Of a stretch of DNA of 64,000 nt, positions 34,052-43,593 are shown one piece after another. This DNA comes from Akkermansia muciniphila (GTDB lineage: Bacteria > Pseudomonadota > Gammaproteobacteria > Burkholderiales > Burkholderiaceae_C). Where the stretch lies: the NCBI GenBank assembly GCA_943331105.2, contig CALQKH020000004.1, positions 1 to 64,000 on the forward strand, read 5' to 3'. A model generated the notes under the pieces. The model was not told the DNA's origin, searched no databases, and saw only the letters and a program-made list of their open reading frames with translations. The translations under genes were made by a program, and so were the position numbers. Within the stretch, counting starts at the first letter, position 1, and each line of letters begins with the position of its first letter.

Positions 34052-34483
34052 TCAAGCGCTCTTGCGCGCGGCAATTTCGGCTTTGTGCTGCTCCATCGTG
34101 ACAATAGGCGCCGCTGCTTTTTTCCAGGCGGCAAAACCGCCATCGATATGGGCCACATTGGTCATGCCCATGTCTTGCAGGGTTTTGGTGGCCAGAGCGC
34201 TGCGCCAGCCTGCACCGCAAAACAAGATGAACTGTTTGCTCTCGTCGGCGAACACAGGCTTGAAATAAGGCGAAGCCGGGTCCACCCAGAATTCCAGCAT
34301 GCCGCGAGGGGCCAGCAAAGCGCCGGGCACCGTGCCATCGCGTTCCAGCTCACGCGGGTCGCGGATGTCCACGATTTGCACGGCTGCATCGGCCAGGCGT
34401 GCTTGCACCGCGGCCACACTGTGCGTCGTGACCTGGGCCATGGCCTCGTCGACGAGGACTTGAAATCCTTTGGTAATGGACAT
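34052..34483 (-). CDS. Rhodanese-like domain protein
   Basis: 143-residue single rhodanese domain, predicted sulfurtransferase. VQIVDIRDPRELERDGTVPGAL, FWVDPASPYF and the active-site loop ILFCGAGWRSALA with catalytic Cys near 94 are visible. ATG 34483 has AAGGAGA seven bases upstream, which rules out the longer in-frame start at 34531 that runs into trkH. It precedes ychJ without a gap. Confidence 0.9.
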   Translation of the reverse strand: MSITKGFQVLVDEAMAQVTTHSVAAVQARLADAAVQIVDIRDPRELERDGTVPGALLAPRGMLEFWVDPASPYFKPVFADESKQFILFCGAGWRSALATKTLQDMGMTNVAHIDGGFAAWKKAAAPIVTMEQHKAEIAARKSA

Positions 34484-34518
34484 GTGATTCTCCTTGTGAT
34501 GATGGCAAAAAACCGACT

Positions 34519-35982
34519 TTATTTGCGCCAAAAATGTGAGCTGAACAACACCAGAACCGACAACAATTCCAGTCGACCCAGCAGCATGGCAAAACTCAAG
34601 ACACTCAACTGAAAAGGGTTGAGGCCCCCAAAATTACCCGATGGACCGACTTCACCCAAACCGGGACCGATGTTGTTGACGGTGGCGATCACGGCCGAAA
34701 ATGCGGTCACGATGTCCAAGCCGCTGAGCAAAAGCAGCATGCTCAGGCCCATGGTGGCCCCACCATAAATGAGCATGAAGCCCAGCACCGCTGTCATGAC
34801 CGACATGGGAATCACGGCGCCGCCCAGTGTGACCGGGTTGATGACACGCGGGTGGATGATGCGCACCAACTCGCGACGCGCCTGCTTGACCAACAAAATC
34901 ATGCGCACCAGCTTGATGCCGCCGCCCGTAGACCCCGCACACGATACAAAGCAGCCCAGAAACATCAAAAAGATTGGGGCAAACACCGGCCACTGCGCGT
35001 AATCGGTGGCGGCATAACCGGTGGTGGTGGCCAAAGACACCACATGGAAAGCGCTGATGCGCAAGGCCTCCAGGCCGTCGTCATACACGCCATGGGCCAA
35101 CAGCAGCGCCATCACCAACAAAGTGGCGGCCAACAAAACACCCAAGTAGGTGCGAATCTCCCGATCATTGCTGATGGGCAGGATGGAGCGGCTGCGCAGC
35201 ACCACAAAGTAGCGCACAAAGCTGATGCCAGCCAAGCTCATGAAGACGATGGCAACCCACTCGATCATGGGTGAATTGAAGTGCCCAAAACTGGCGTCAT
35301 ACGAAGAAAATCCACCCAAACCCATGGTGGTGCACATGTGCATGAAGGCATCGGCCCAGCTCATGCCAGCCCAGCGGTACGCCAGCAAGCAAGCGGCCGA
35401 AAACAAAAAGTAAACGCCCCACAATCCACGCGCCGTCTCTGCAATACGAGGCGTGAATTTGGTGTCTTTCATGGGGCCGGGTGTTTCGGTTTTGTAAAGT
35501 TGCATACCGCCCAAACCCAACATGGGCAAGACCGCCACCACCAACAGCATGATGCCCAGACCACCGATCAGCTGCAAAAAGCAGCGCCAAATATTCACCG
35601 AAACCGGCAAGTGCTCAAGCCCGGAAAGCGCCGTTGCGCCCGTGGCCGTGAGCGCGCTCATGGCCTCAAAATAAGCTTTGAACCAAGTGATCTCTGGCAC
35701 CAAAAACATGAGGGGCAAAGCCGAATAGGCCGGCAAGACCAGCCACACCATGTTGACCAACAGGAAACCGTCTTTGGTCTTCAATTCCCGCCGATGCCGC
35801 TGGGTGAGCGCCGCCAACACCAAGCCACTGACAGCCGTCAAACCAAAGCCGGCCAGCCAGATCCACTGCAAGTCACGGTGGTCTTCAAACCAGGCCCAGA
35901 TGCCCGGCACCAAAAACGTGACCGAAAACGCGACCAGAATGCGCGCCATCAAGGCCAAGACCGGCGCGAAGAACGTGAGCAT
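34519..35982 (-). CDS. trkH: Trk potassium uptake protein TrkH
   Basis: 487-residue K+ translocating membrane subunit. Four pore-loop repeats are recognisable, e.g. MSALTATGATALSGLEHLP, CTTMGLGGFSSYDASFGHF, VVSLATTTGYAATDYAQWP and AVIATVNNIGPGLGEVGPSGNF, each with the selectivity-filter Gly. IGGLGIMLLVVAVLPMLGLGG is the conserved TrkH helix. Its ATG overlaps the trkA stop (TGATG), so the pair is translationally coupled. Confidence 0.95.
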   Translation of the reverse strand: MLTFFAPVLALMARILVAFSVTFLVPGIWAWFEDHRDLQWIWLAGFGLTAVSGLVLAALTQRHRRELKTKDGFLLVNMVWLVLPAYSALPLMFLVPEITWFKAYFEAMSALTATGATALSGLEHLPVSVNIWRCFLQLIGGLGIMLLVVAVLPMLGLGGMQLYKTETPGPMKDTKFTPRIAETARGLWGVYFLFSAACLLAYRWAGMSWADAFMHMCTTMGLGGFSSYDASFGHFNSPMIEWVAIVFMSLAGISFVRYFVVLRSRSILPISNDREIRTYLGVLLAATLLVMALLLAHGVYDDGLEALRISAFHVVSLATTTGYAATDYAQWPVFAPIFLMFLGCFVSCAGSTGGGIKLVRMILLVKQARRELVRIIHPRVINPVTLGGAVIPMSVMTAVLGFMLIYGGATMGLSMLLLLSGLDIVTAFSAVIATVNNIGPGLGEVGPSGNFGGLNPFQLSVLSFAMLLGRLELLSVLVLFSSHFWRK

Positions 35983-37373
35983 CAGCCAAAGAAGGTCGCA
36001 CTGACCTGAAAGAGTTTTTCCACCGCACGCACATCGCGCTTGTTGGGAATGAACAAGACGATGTGGTCATTGGCTTCGATCAGGGTATCGTGGTGCGGCA
36101 TGAGCACTTCGGAATATTTGCCCTCGCCACGCACAATGGCGCCCATGCTCACGCCCTGGGGCAGCTTGATTTCCTCGACACGCCGGCCCACCAACTTGGA
36201 GGTTTTGATGTCACCGCGCGCAATGCCCTCCAAGGCCTCGGCCGCCCCCCGGCGCAGGCTGTGGACTGCCGCCACATCGCCCCTGCGCAGATGCGCCAAC
36301 AGCTCGCCGATCACGGTTTGGGCAGGGGAGATCGCAATGTCGATCGTGCTGCCTTGCATCATGTCAGCGTATGCGCGGCGGTTGATCAGGGCCATGACAC
36401 GCCGCGCACCCATGCGCTTGGCCAACATGGCCGACATGATGTTGTCCTCGTCGTCGCTGGTCAGCGCCAAAAACAGGTCCATCTCGCCCACGTTTTCTTC
36501 TTGCAGCAGGTCTTCGTCGGCACCGTCGCCATTCAGAATCAAGGTGCTTGAAGGCAACTGACTGGCCAGGTATTCGCAGCGTTTTTTGTCGCGCTCGATC
36601 AGCTTCACGGCGTACTGGTCCGCCAAAATGCGCGCCAAACGCAAGCCCACTTTGCCCCCCCCGGCCAGCATGAGGCGTCGAACGGGTTGGTCGGTTTTAT
36701 GGATGCCAGACAACACAACAGGGATCTTGCGTGTGTCGGCCAAGACAAACACCTCATCGCCAGGCAAGATGCTCGTCTCGGGCAGCGCATCCACTTGCGT
36801 GTCTTGCCGGTACAGGGCCACCACGCGCATCTCGGCATCGGGTAAGCGGTCGCGAAACTCGGCGATGGTGTGGTTCACCAACAGGCTGTCGGCCGCGGCA
36901 CGCACCACGATGAGGCTCACGCGGCCCTCGGCAAATTCAAGCACCTGCAAAGCCTCGGGGTACTGGATCAGCTGCTGGATGTAGCGCATCACCGACTCTT
37001 CGGGGCAGATCACATGGTCCACCGCAAAACCGGACTTGCCCAGCAATTCATCACCCTCATTGAATTCGGGCGAACGCAGCCGAGCGATGGTGGTGGGCAC
37101 GTTGAACACATCGTGGGCGATCTTGCAAACCACCAAATTCGCTTCGTCGGCCGCCGCACAGGCAATCAGCATGTCGGCGTCTTGGGCCCCAGCTTCGCGC
37201 AGCACCGAGGGCTGAATGCCGTTGCCCACCACCCCGCGCAGGTCCAGACGCTCTTCGAGCAACCTGAGGCGTGCCGGGTCTTGGTCGATGACAGTGATGT
37301 CGTTTTGCTCTGAAACCAGGCTTTCGGCGACGCTTTCGCCCACACGGCCGGCACCCAGGATGATGATGTTCAT
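35982..37373 (-). CDS. trkA: Trk system potassium transporter, NAD-binding subunit TrkA
   Basis: 463-residue cytoplasmic regulator of TrkH. It has two RCK units: MNIIILGAGRVGESVAESLV (Rossmann GxGxxG) with VIDQDPARL, and a second Rossmann region starting PVRRLMLAGGGKVGLRLARIL with LIERDKKRCEYL, each followed by a TrkA_C domain. The ATG at 37373 gives the canonical TrkA start; a 40-codon in-frame extension is dismissed. It follows the acyl-CoA dehydrogenase by 49 bases and is coupled to trkH. Confidence 0.95.
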   Translation of the reverse strand: MNIIILGAGRVGESVAESLVSEQNDITVIDQDPARLRLLEERLDLRGVVGNGIQPSVLREAGAQDADMLIACAAADEANLVVCKIAHDVFNVPTTIARLRSPEFNEGDELLGKSGFAVDHVICPEESVMRYIQQLIQYPEALQVLEFAEGRVSLIVVRAAADSLLVNHTIAEFRDRLPDAEMRVVALYRQDTQVDALPETSILPGDEVFVLADTRKIPVVLSGIHKTDQPVRRLMLAGGGKVGLRLARILADQYAVKLIERDKKRCEYLASQLPSSTLILNGDGADEDLLQEENVGEMDLFLALTSDDEDNIMSAMLAKRMGARRVMALINRRAYADMMQGSTIDIAISPAQTVIGELLAHLRRGDVAAVHSLRRGAAEALEGIARGDIKTSKLVGRRVEEIKLPQGVSMGAIVRGEGKYSEVLMPHHDTLIEANDHIVLFIPNKRDVRAVEKLFQVSATFFG

Positions 37374-37422
37374 GAGGCCTGATGATACGGGAGCCGCCCC
37401 CCATAGCAGCCCGCTTTTTACT

Positions 37423-38550
37423 TTAAAGCGCCCGCTGGATGATGATTTTTTGCACGTCGCTGGTGCCTTCGTAAATCTGGCACACGCGCACATCGCGGTA
37501 GATCCGCTCGACCGGGAAGTCGCTCACATAGCCGTAGCCGCCCAGGGTCTGGATGGCGGCAGAGCAGATTTTTTCGGCCACTTCGCTGGCAAACAGCTTG
37601 GCCATGGCAGCTTCTTTCAGGCAGGGGCGGCCAGCATCGCGCAAGCTGGCCGCGTGCCAAATCAACTGGCGCGCCGCTTCGAGTTGGGTGGCGCAGTCGG
37701 CCAAACGGAAACCCACGGCCTGGTGGTTGAAGATGGCGGTGCCAAAGCTCTCACGCTGCTTGGCGTAGTCAATGGCCACATCCAAAGCGCTGCGGGCCAT
37801 GCCCAGACTCTGCGCAGCAATGCCGATGCGCCCGCCCTCCAATGACGACAAGGCAATTTTGTAGCCCTCGCCCTCTTGACCGACCAGGTTCTCAGCTGGG
37901 ATGCGGCAATTGTCAAAATTGATCTGCGCGGTGTCGCTGCTGTGTTGCCCCAGCTTGTCTTCCAGGCGCGCCACCACATAGCCCGGGGCGCTGGTGGGCA
38001 CCAAAAAGGCGCTCAGCCCCTTCTTGCCCGCGCCCTTGTCGGTCACGGCAATCACCACCGCCACATCGCCATTCTTGCCGCTGGTGATGAACTGCTTGAC
38101 GCCGTTGATGACGTATTCGTCGCCGTCTTTCAAGGCCGTGGTGCGCAGGGCCGATGCGTCAGAGCCCACATGCGGCTCGGTCAGGCAAAACGCACCCAGC
38201 ATCTGGCCTTGGGCCAGCGGCGTGAGCCACTGCGCTTTTTGCGCGGCGTTGCCGTACATCATCAAGATGGCATTCACGGGGCAGTTGGTCACGCTGATCA
38301 CGGTGCTGGTGCCGCCGTCACCGGCAGCGATTTCTTCGAGCACCAGCGCCAGCGTCACATAGTTCAGGCCCGCGCCGCCCAGTTCTTCGGGCACACAAAT
38401 GCCATACGCCCCCAGCTCGGCCAGGCCCTTGTGCGCTTCTTTGGGAAAGTGGTGCTTCTTGTCCCACTCGGCGGCATGGGGCCACAGCTCGCGCTGGGCA
38501 AAGTCACGCACGGCGTCACGGATCATTTCTTGGTCGGGGGTCAGCAGCAT
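37423..38550 (-). CDS. Acyl-CoA dehydrogenase
   Basis: 375-residue FAD enzyme that introduces the alpha,beta double bond in acyl-Co[22 protein letters not shown] opens the fold, GAFCLTEPHVGSDASALRT is signature 1, and QTLGGYGYVSDFPVERIYRDVRVCQIYEGTSDVQ is signature 2 (quoted from one region, residues ~330-366), with the probable catalytic Glu in YEGTS. ATG 38550 fits family length. Last of the enzyme genes in the operon from 43027; chain-length specificity cannot be read from sequence. Confidence 0.92.
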   Translation of the reverse strand: MLLTPDQEMIRDAVRDFAQRELWPHAAEWDKKHHFPKEAHKGLAELGAYGICVPEELGGAGLNYVTLALVLEEIAAGDGGTSTVISVTNCPVNAILMMYGNAAQKAQWLTPLAQGQMLGAFCLTEPHVGSDASALRTTALKDGDEYVINGVKQFITSGKNGDVAVVIAVTDKGAGKKGLSAFLVPTSAPGYVVARLEDKLGQHSSDTAQINFDNCRIPAENLVGQEGEGYKIALSSLEGGRIGIAAQSLGMARSALDVAIDYAKQRESFGTAIFNHQAVGFRLADCATQLEAARQLIWHAASLRDAGRPCLKEAAMAKLFASEVAEKICSAAIQTLGGYGYVSDFPVERIYRDVRVCQIYEGTSDVQKIIIQRAL

Positions 38551-38570
38551 GTCGGTCTTTCTGTGTCGGT

Positions 38571-39248
38571 TCACCAAGGCAGGGCTTGCCCATCGTGGTT
38601 CAAAAATGCGCCTCGGTGTTTCGGGTCGCGTTCAGTACGTACGGTCTCCAGCGTCTGGCGCAGGCTGGCTGCACTGTCTTGCACTTTCACAGGCGCTTGC
38701 GGCCCCCCCATGTCGGTCTGCACCCAGCCCGGGTGCAAGGCCAGACAGACAATTTCAGGAAAGTCATGCTGAGCACATCGGATGTACATGTTCAGCGCCG
38801 CCTTGCTCATCCGGTAGAGCACCGCCATGCTGCTCTCGGTCAAGGTCAAGCTGCCGAAGTGGCTGCTGATGACCGCAAAAGTACCTGAGGACTGCGCCAA
38901 CATGGGCGCCACTTGTGGCAACACCATCATGGGACCCATGGCATTGGTATGCATCAACAGATCGAATTTCTCTCGGGTGGGCGGCGAGACGGCAGTGTCC
39001 CGATCGCCGACCCCGGCAACATACACGGCCAAGTCCAATTTCTCTCCATCCAACTGCCAGGCCAATCCCGAGTTGCTGGCCGGGTTGGCCGCATCCAGTC
39101 GCAAGGTTTCGGCACCCAAGGTTTTGAGAAGAGCGATCCCGTCGTCCGAACGCGCAGTCGCGATGACGCGCCAGCCCTCTTCGATGTACTGGCGTGCCAG
39201 TTCAAAACCGATGCCACGCGATGCGCCGATGAGCAAGACTGTCGGCAT
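38571..39248 (-). CDS. Short-chain dehydrogenase/reductase
   Basis: 225 residues. TVLLIGASRGIGFELARQY (3-21) is the cofactor-binding TGxxxGIG-type loop, with Ala/Ser replacing the first Gly context; DLAVYVAGVG matches the NAG region, and YRMSKAAL (about 146) is the YxxxK catalytic motif. It resembles C-factor-type SDRs. Ends 20 bases before the acyl-CoA dehydrogenase start and lies three bases downstream of the thiolase. Substrate unknown. Confidence 0.88.
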   Translation of the reverse strand: MPTVLLIGASRGIGFELARQYIEEGWRVIATARSDDGIALLKTLGAETLRLDAANPASNSGLAWQLDGEKLDLAVYVAGVGDRDTAVSPPTREKFDLLMHTNAMGPMMVLPQVAPMLAQSSGTFAVISSHFGSLTLTESSMAVLYRMSKAALNMYIRCAQHDFPEIVCLALHPGWVQTDMGGPQAPVKVQDSAASLRQTLETVRTERDPKHRGAFLNHDGQALPW

Positions 39249-39251
39249 CTG

Positions 39252-40436
39252 TCAGACCAGTTCCAGCGCCACGGCCGTGCCTTCGCCGCCGCCAATGCAC
39301 AGCGTGGCCAGGCCCTTCTTGAGGCCACGGGCCTTGAGCGCGTGGATCAGCGTGACCATGATGCGCGCGCCGGACGCGCCAATCGGGTGGCCGAGGGCGC
39401 AAGCGCCGCCGTTCACGTTGACCTTGTCGTGCGGCACGTTCAACTCTTTCATGAGCGCCATGGGCACCACGGCAAAGGCTTCGTTGACTTCCCACAGGTC
39501 CACGTCTTCGACTTTCCATCCTGCTTTGGCCAAAGCTTTTTGGGTCGCGCCCACGGGGGCGGTGGCGAACCACTCGGGTTCTTGCGCATGGGTGGCGTGG
39601 CTGACGATGCGGGCCAGCGGTTTGCAGCCGAGCTTGGCCGCTGTGCTTTCGCGCATCAGCACCATGGCAGCCGCGCCGTCGTTGATGGACGAGCTGCTGG
39701 CGGCGGTGATGGTGCCGTCTTTTTTGAAGGCGGGCTTGAGCGATGTGATTTTGTCGAGCTTGACTTTGCCCGGGCCTTCGTCGATGGACACCACACGTTC
39801 GCCGCTGCGGTCTTTTACCGTCACGGGCGTGATCTCGGCGGCAAAGGCACCCGACTCGGTAGCGGCCTTGGCGCGCTGCACGCTGGTGGTGGCAAAGTGG
39901 TCTTGCTCGGCGCGGGTGAAGCTGTACTTGGCGGCGCAGTCTTCGCCAAAGGTGCCCATGCTGCGGCCGGGCTCGTAAGCGTCTTCCAGGCCGTCGAGCA
40001 TCATGTGGTCAAAGATGCGGTCGTGGCCCATGCGGTAACCACCTCGGCCCTTGAGCATCAGGTAAGGCGCGTTGGTCATGCTTTCCATGCCACCTGCCAC
40101 CAGCACGTCGTGCGTACCGGCCACCAGCATGTCGTGCGCGAACATGGCCGCGCGCATGCCCGAGCCGCACATTTTGGACAAGGTGACCGCGCCCGCGCTC
40201 TGGGGCAAACCGCCCTTGAAGCCGGCTTGACGCGCTGGGGCCTGGCCTTGCCCTGCCATCAGGCAGTTGCCAAACAGCACTTCGGTGACGAGTTCAGGGC
40301 TGATGCCAGCGCGCTCAACAGCGGCTTTGATCGCTGCGCCTCCAAGGTCGTGGGCGGCCAGCGCAGAAAAGTCGCCTTGGAAGCTGCCCATGGGGGTGCG
40401 GGCAGCGCTGACGATGACGATGGGGTCGAGTGACAT
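39252..40436 (-). CDS. Acetyl-CoA acetyltransferase (thiolase)
   Basis: 394-residue thiolase. Reactive Cys in LSKMCGSGMRAAMF (about residue 89), NEAFAVVPMALMKEL, the GHP loop NVNGGACALGHPIGASGARI with catalytic His near 350, and the second Cys in LATLCIGGGEGTAVALE near 380. It could convert acetoacetyl-CoA to two acetyl-CoA, finishing use of acetoacetate from leucine. ATG 40436 (MSLDPIVIVSAARTPMGSF) is the family start; an in-frame codon at 40451 is not used. Confidence 0.95.
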   Translation of the reverse strand: MSLDPIVIVSAARTPMGSFQGDFSALAAHDLGGAAIKAAVERAGISPELVTEVLFGNCLMAGQGQAPARQAGFKGGLPQSAGAVTLSKMCGSGMRAAMFAHDMLVAGTHDVLVAGGMESMTNAPYLMLKGRGGYRMGHDRIFDHMMLDGLEDAYEPGRSMGTFGEDCAAKYSFTRAEQDHFATTSVQRAKAATESGAFAAEITPVTVKDRSGERVVSIDEGPGKVKLDKITSLKPAFKKDGTITAASSSSINDGAAAMVLMRESTAAKLGCKPLARIVSHATHAQEPEWFATAPVGATQKALAKAGWKVEDVDLWEVNEAFAVVPMALMKELNVPHDKVNVNGGACALGHPIGASGARIMVTLIHALKARGLKKGLATLCIGGGEGTAVALELV

Positions 40437-40447
40437 GGTGAAGCCTT

Positions 40448-40684
40448 TCAAATGAGTGTGTCTTTGTGGATGTCGGCAATGATGAGGTGCTCGCCAGTTG
40501 CTTCATCGGCAATGCGGCGGATGTAGGCCACGAAGTCGGGGTCTTCACCGCGCACCAAGAGCGGTAAGGCCGAACGGAAATCGTCGCGCCTGCACCACTC
40601 GCGCATACAGTCGTTCCAGGAGTTCCATCGCTTGTGTTCGGTGGCGCTCATGGCTTCGAGGATGTCGGCCAAACTCATGGGCAT
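40448..40684 (-). CDS. Small conserved-looking protein, unknown function
   Basis: 78 residues (MPMSLADILEAMSATEHKRW ...), mostly charged, predicted helical, with Trp-rich HKRWNSWNDCMREWCRRDDF. No known domain. The ATG at 40684 overlaps the carbonic-anhydrase stop (TGATG), so it is coupled; ATG 40678 is possible. It lies between carbonic anhydrase and thiolase in an otherwise metabolic operon; an accessory role is conceivable but unsupported. Confidence 0.7.
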   Translation of the reverse strand: MPMSLADILEAMSATEHKRWNSWNDCMREWCRRDDFRSALPLLVRGEDPDFVAYIRRIADEATGEHLIIADIHKDTLI

Positions 40685-41325
40685 CACCCGCCTCTTGGAT
40701 AGCGCTTGAGCGCATTTCGAAACACGCTCAGCACCTCGCCCGGATGGGTCATGCTCACCCCCAAGTCTTTGGCCAAGCCGTCCTTGATGCCATAACACCA
40801 ACCGTGCACGCTGAGTTTCTGGCCGCGTGCCCATGCGTCCTGAACCACATTGGTCAATGCCACGTTGCCCACCTGCTCGATCACATTCATTTCACACAAG
40901 GTATCTTCCTGCTCCGAGATGCTCAGGTGATCGAGGCGGCGACGGTGACGCACTTTGACGTCGTGCACATGGCGCAACCAGTTATCGACCAGTCCGACGC
41001 GCAAGCCTCGCAAGGTGGCCAGCACGCCACCACAACCGTAGTGACCGACCACCATGATCTGCTCGACCTTCAGGACATCGACCGCGTACTGAATCACCGA
41101 CAAAGCATTCAAGTCGGAATGCACCACCAAGTTGGCCACATTGCGGTGGACAAACACTTCGCCCGGGTCCAGACCGGTGATCTGGTTGGCCGGCACACGG
41201 CTGTCGGAACAGCCGATCCACAAAAATTTAGGGTTTTGCTGGTTGGCCAAGCGGATGAAAAAATCTGGATCTTCGCGCTTCATGCGCGCAGCCCATTCGC
41301 GGTTTTTGGCAAGCAGTGTTTGCAT
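40684..41325 (-). CDS. can: Beta-class carbonic anhydrase
   Basis: 213 residues. Zn ligands: Cys and Asp in IGCSDSRVPANQI (about 39-51) and His/Cys in VVGHYGCGGVLATL (about 97-110). HRNVANLVVHSD is the conserved active-site helix. Interconverts CO2 and bicarbonate. Sitting beside isovaleryl-CoA dehydrogenase, it may supply bicarbonate for the ATP-dependent MCC reaction of LiuBD; that link is inference. ATG 41325 has GAGG upstream; a 14-codon extension is discounted. Confidence 0.93.
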   Translation of the reverse strand: MQTLLAKNREWAARMKREDPDFFIRLANQQNPKFLWIGCSDSRVPANQITGLDPGEVFVHRNVANLVVHSDLNALSVIQYAVDVLKVEQIMVVGHYGCGGVLATLRGLRVGLVDNWLRHVHDVKVRHRRRLDHLSISEQEDTLCEMNVIEQVGNVALTNVVQDAWARGQKLSVHGWCYGIKDGLAKDLGVSMTHPGEVLSVFRNALKRYPRGG

Positions 41326-41335
41326 CTGACCAACC

Positions 41336-42517
41336 TCAGCAGGTTTCGGCAAACAATTCACGGCCAATCAGCATGCGCCGAATTTCGCTCGTGCCCGCGC
41401 CGATCTCATACAGCTTGGCATCACGCCACAAACGGCCCAGCGGGTATTCGTTGATGTAGCCATTGCCACCAAAAATTTGTACGCCTTCGCCCGCCATCCA
41501 GGTGGCTTTTTCGGCCGTCCACAAAATAACGCTGGCGCAATCCTTGCGCACTTGGCGCACATGCTCGGCACCCAACAAATCGAGGTTTTTGGCCACGGTG
41601 TAAGCAAAGCTGCGACCCGCTTGCAGCACGGTGTACATGTCGGCCACTTTGCCTTGGATGAGTTGAAATTCTCCAATGCTCTGGCCAAACTGCTTGCGGT
41701 CGTGGATGTAGGGGATCACGTTGTCCATGACGGCCTGCATGATGCCCAAAGGGCCACCTGTGAGCACAGCGCGTTCGTAATCCAAGCCGCTCATGAGCAC
41801 TTTGGCGCCGTTGTTCAGGCCACCCAAAATATTTTCAGCGGGCACTTCGACGTTGTTGAACACCAGCTCACCCGTGTGGCTGCCGCGCATGCCCAGCTTG
41901 TCGAGCTTTTGCGCAATGGAAAAACCTTTCATGCCCTTTTCAATCAAAAAGGCCGTCACGCCGCGCGCACCCAGTTCGGGCTCGCTCTTGGCATAGACCA
42001 CCAGGGTGTCGGCATCCGGGCCGTTGGTGATCCACATCTTGGAGCCATTGAGCAAGAAATAACCGCCCTTGTCTTCGGCCTTGAGCTTCATGCTCAGCAC
42101 ATCCGAGCCCGCGCCAGGTTCAGACATGGCCAAAGCGCCCACATGCTCACCGCTGATCAACTTGGGCAAGTATTTGGCACGCTGGGCCTCGTTGCCGTTG
42201 CGCTTGATCTGGTTGACACACAGGTTGGAGTGCGCGCCGTAGCTCAGGCCCACAGAGGCACTGGCACGCGAGATTTCCTCCATCGCGATCATGTGCGCCA
42301 AATAGCCCATGTTGGCGCCACCGTATTCCTCACCCACGGTGATGCCCAGCACGCCCAGATCACCCATCTTGCGCCACAGGTCCATGGGGAACTGGTCGTT
42401 GCGGTCGATCTCGGCAGCACGGGGTGCGATTTCGGCTTGGGCAAAGTCGCGCACGGCGTCGCGCAGGGCGTCGATGTCTTCACCGAGTTGGAAATTCAGG
42501 CCGGGCAGGGTGTTCAT
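41336..42517 (-). CDS. liuA: Isovaleryl-CoA dehydrogenase
   Basis: 393-residue FAD acyl-CoA dehydrogenase oxidising isovaleryl-CoA to 3-methylcrotonyl-CoA. Features typical of [60 protein letters not shown] and [20 protein letters not shown], where the Glu (~residue 247) sits at the IVD-specific catalytic position; [20 protein letters not shown] follows. ATG 42517 follows GGAGA; the ORF extension to 42589 is not needed. Ten bases upstream of carbonic anhydrase. Confidence 0.95.
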   Translation of the reverse strand: MNTLPGLNFQLGEDIDALRDAVRDFAQAEIAPRAAEIDRNDQFPMDLWRKMGDLGVLGITVGEEYGGANMGYLAHMIAMEEISRASASVGLSYGAHSNLCVNQIKRNGNEAQRAKYLPKLISGEHVGALAMSEPGAGSDVLSMKLKAEDKGGYFLLNGSKMWITNGPDADTLVVYAKSEPELGARGVTAFLIEKGMKGFSIAQKLDKLGMRGSHTGELVFNNVEVPAENILGGLNNGAKVLMSGLDYERAVLTGGPLGIMQAVMDNVIPYIHDRKQFGQSIGEFQLIQGKVADMYTVLQAGRSFAYTVAKNLDLLGAEHVRQVRKDCASVILWTAEKATWMAGEGVQIFGGNGYINEYPLGRLWRDAKLYEIGAGTSEIRRMLIGRELFAETC

Positions 42518-42592
42518 GGGGTCTCCGTTGGGGGGTGTTGGGTTTGTGGTGTTGTCGCTCAACGCTGCACAAGCAAGGCCGAACGCCAAACA

Positions 42593-43027
42593 TCAATATG
42601 TTTTTGTCACTGGCACCAGGGTTTGCTGCATCAAGGCGCAGTCCGAGCGTTTGCCGCTGTCATCGACGTGCACCAACTCGGCCGTGGTCACGATGACGCG
42701 TTTGCCCGCCTTGGTGACGCGGCCAATGGCGCGAATTTCGCCACCCTGAAAGCTGGCGAGAAAGTTGATTTTGTACTCTACCGTGGTGACTTCCATGCCC
42801 TCGGGCGCGACCGTCAATGCGGCGTAGCCACCCGCGATGTCGGCTAAGGCGCCCATGGCCCCGCCATGGAAACCACCCAACTGCTGGGTCACTTTGTCGC
42901 TGTAGGGCAAAGCCAGCTCCACCTGGCCCTCGGTGGCCGACAACAAGCGAACGCCCAAGTGGTTCATCATGCCTTGACGGGCCAAGCTTTGGGCAACGCG
43001 CTCGTGGGCAGAAATGGCAGAGGTCAC
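42593..43027 (-). CDS. PaaI-family thioesterase
   Basis: 144-residue hotdog thioesterase. QQLGGFHGGAMGALADIAGGYAALT (about 48-72) is the PaaI catalytic segment, with the Asp in LADIAGG; VEYKINFLASFQGGEIRAIGRV follows. First gene after the LiuR-type operator at 43065 and directly precedes isovaleryl-CoA dehydrogenase, so it probably relieves CoA trapping as unwanted acyl-CoA. Substrate unproven. Confidence 0.9.
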   Translation of the reverse strand: MTSAISAHERVAQSLARQGMMNHLGVRLLSATEGQVELALPYSDKVTQQLGGFHGGAMGALADIAGGYAALTVAPEGMEVTTVEYKINFLASFQGGEIRAIGRVTKAGKRVIVTTAELVHVDDSGKRSDCALMQQTLVPVTKTY

Positions 43028-43064
43028 ATCACATCCAAGGTTGAATCACAGACCATCACTGTAA

Positions 43065-43087
43065 TTGACGTTTACGTCAACGTCAAT
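43065..43087. promoter_or_regulatory. LiuR-type operator upstream of the thioesterase-liuA operon
   Basis: TTGACGTTTACGTCAA at 43065-43080 (seven-base arms, two-base centre) overlapped by a larger dyad, ATTGACGTT (43064-43072) with AACGTCAAT (43079-43087). MerR-type LiuR sites in proteobacteria have an ACGT-rich core of this kind. It lies 37 bases upstream of the thioesterase ATG and downstream of the liuR stop. Confidence 0.8.
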
Positions 43088-43116
43088 CCGAAATCCAAGC
43101 CGATCGACCTGCAAGC

Positions 43117-43521
43117 TCAGACCAATTTGACAGTTTTCGAGGCTTTGACCAGCAGGTTACGGGTTTCTTTTTCGTGGGTTTTGACCTCGTCCAAGGTCGC
43201 CTCCAAATCAGACAGCTGAGACTCCAGCTGTTGCCGGTGTTCCGCCAAGACCACCAAAAACTTTTTGAGCTGGGGCACCGTGTCGCGCGGACTGTCGTAC
43301 ATGTCGATCAAGTCTTTGGCCTCGTTCAAAGACAGCCCCAGGCGTTTAGCCCGCAAAGTCAATTTGAGCCGAGTGCGGTCGCGGGCCGAATACACGCGGT
43401 TGCGCCCTCCTGGCCCAGAGCGCTCAGGCTCCAGCAACCCCATGTCTTCGTAAAAGCGAATGGCACGGGTGGTCAGATCAAATTCCTGAGCCAAATCACT
43501 GATCGTGTACGTGTTTGCCAT
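43117..43521 (-). CDS. liuR: MerR-family transcriptional regulator, LiuR-like
   Basis: 134 residues. The N-terminal winged HTH begins TYTISDLAQEFDLTTRAIRFYEDMGLLEPERSG, with the MerR hallmark RFYEDMGLL. A coiled-coil dimer helix follows (VLAEHRQQLESQLSDLEATLDEV). No metal-binding Cys, as expected for LiuR, which senses a metabolite. Lies upstream of the isovaleryl-CoA dehydrogenase operon in the same direction, and both flanking gaps contain TTGACGT-type dyads. Confidence 0.9.
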   Translation of the reverse strand: MANTYTISDLAQEFDLTTRAIRFYEDMGLLEPERSGPGGRNRVYSARDRTRLKLTLRAKRLGLSLNEAKDLIDMYDSPRDTVPQLKKFLVVLAEHRQQLESQLSDLEATLDEVKTHEKETRNLLVKASKTVKLV

Positions 43522-43593
43522 GGCATGGGTCCCCTGAGCTTGCGCAAGAGGGACAGGCTCATCAAAAGCCGCCCCCTAGAATGAAATGCATGT

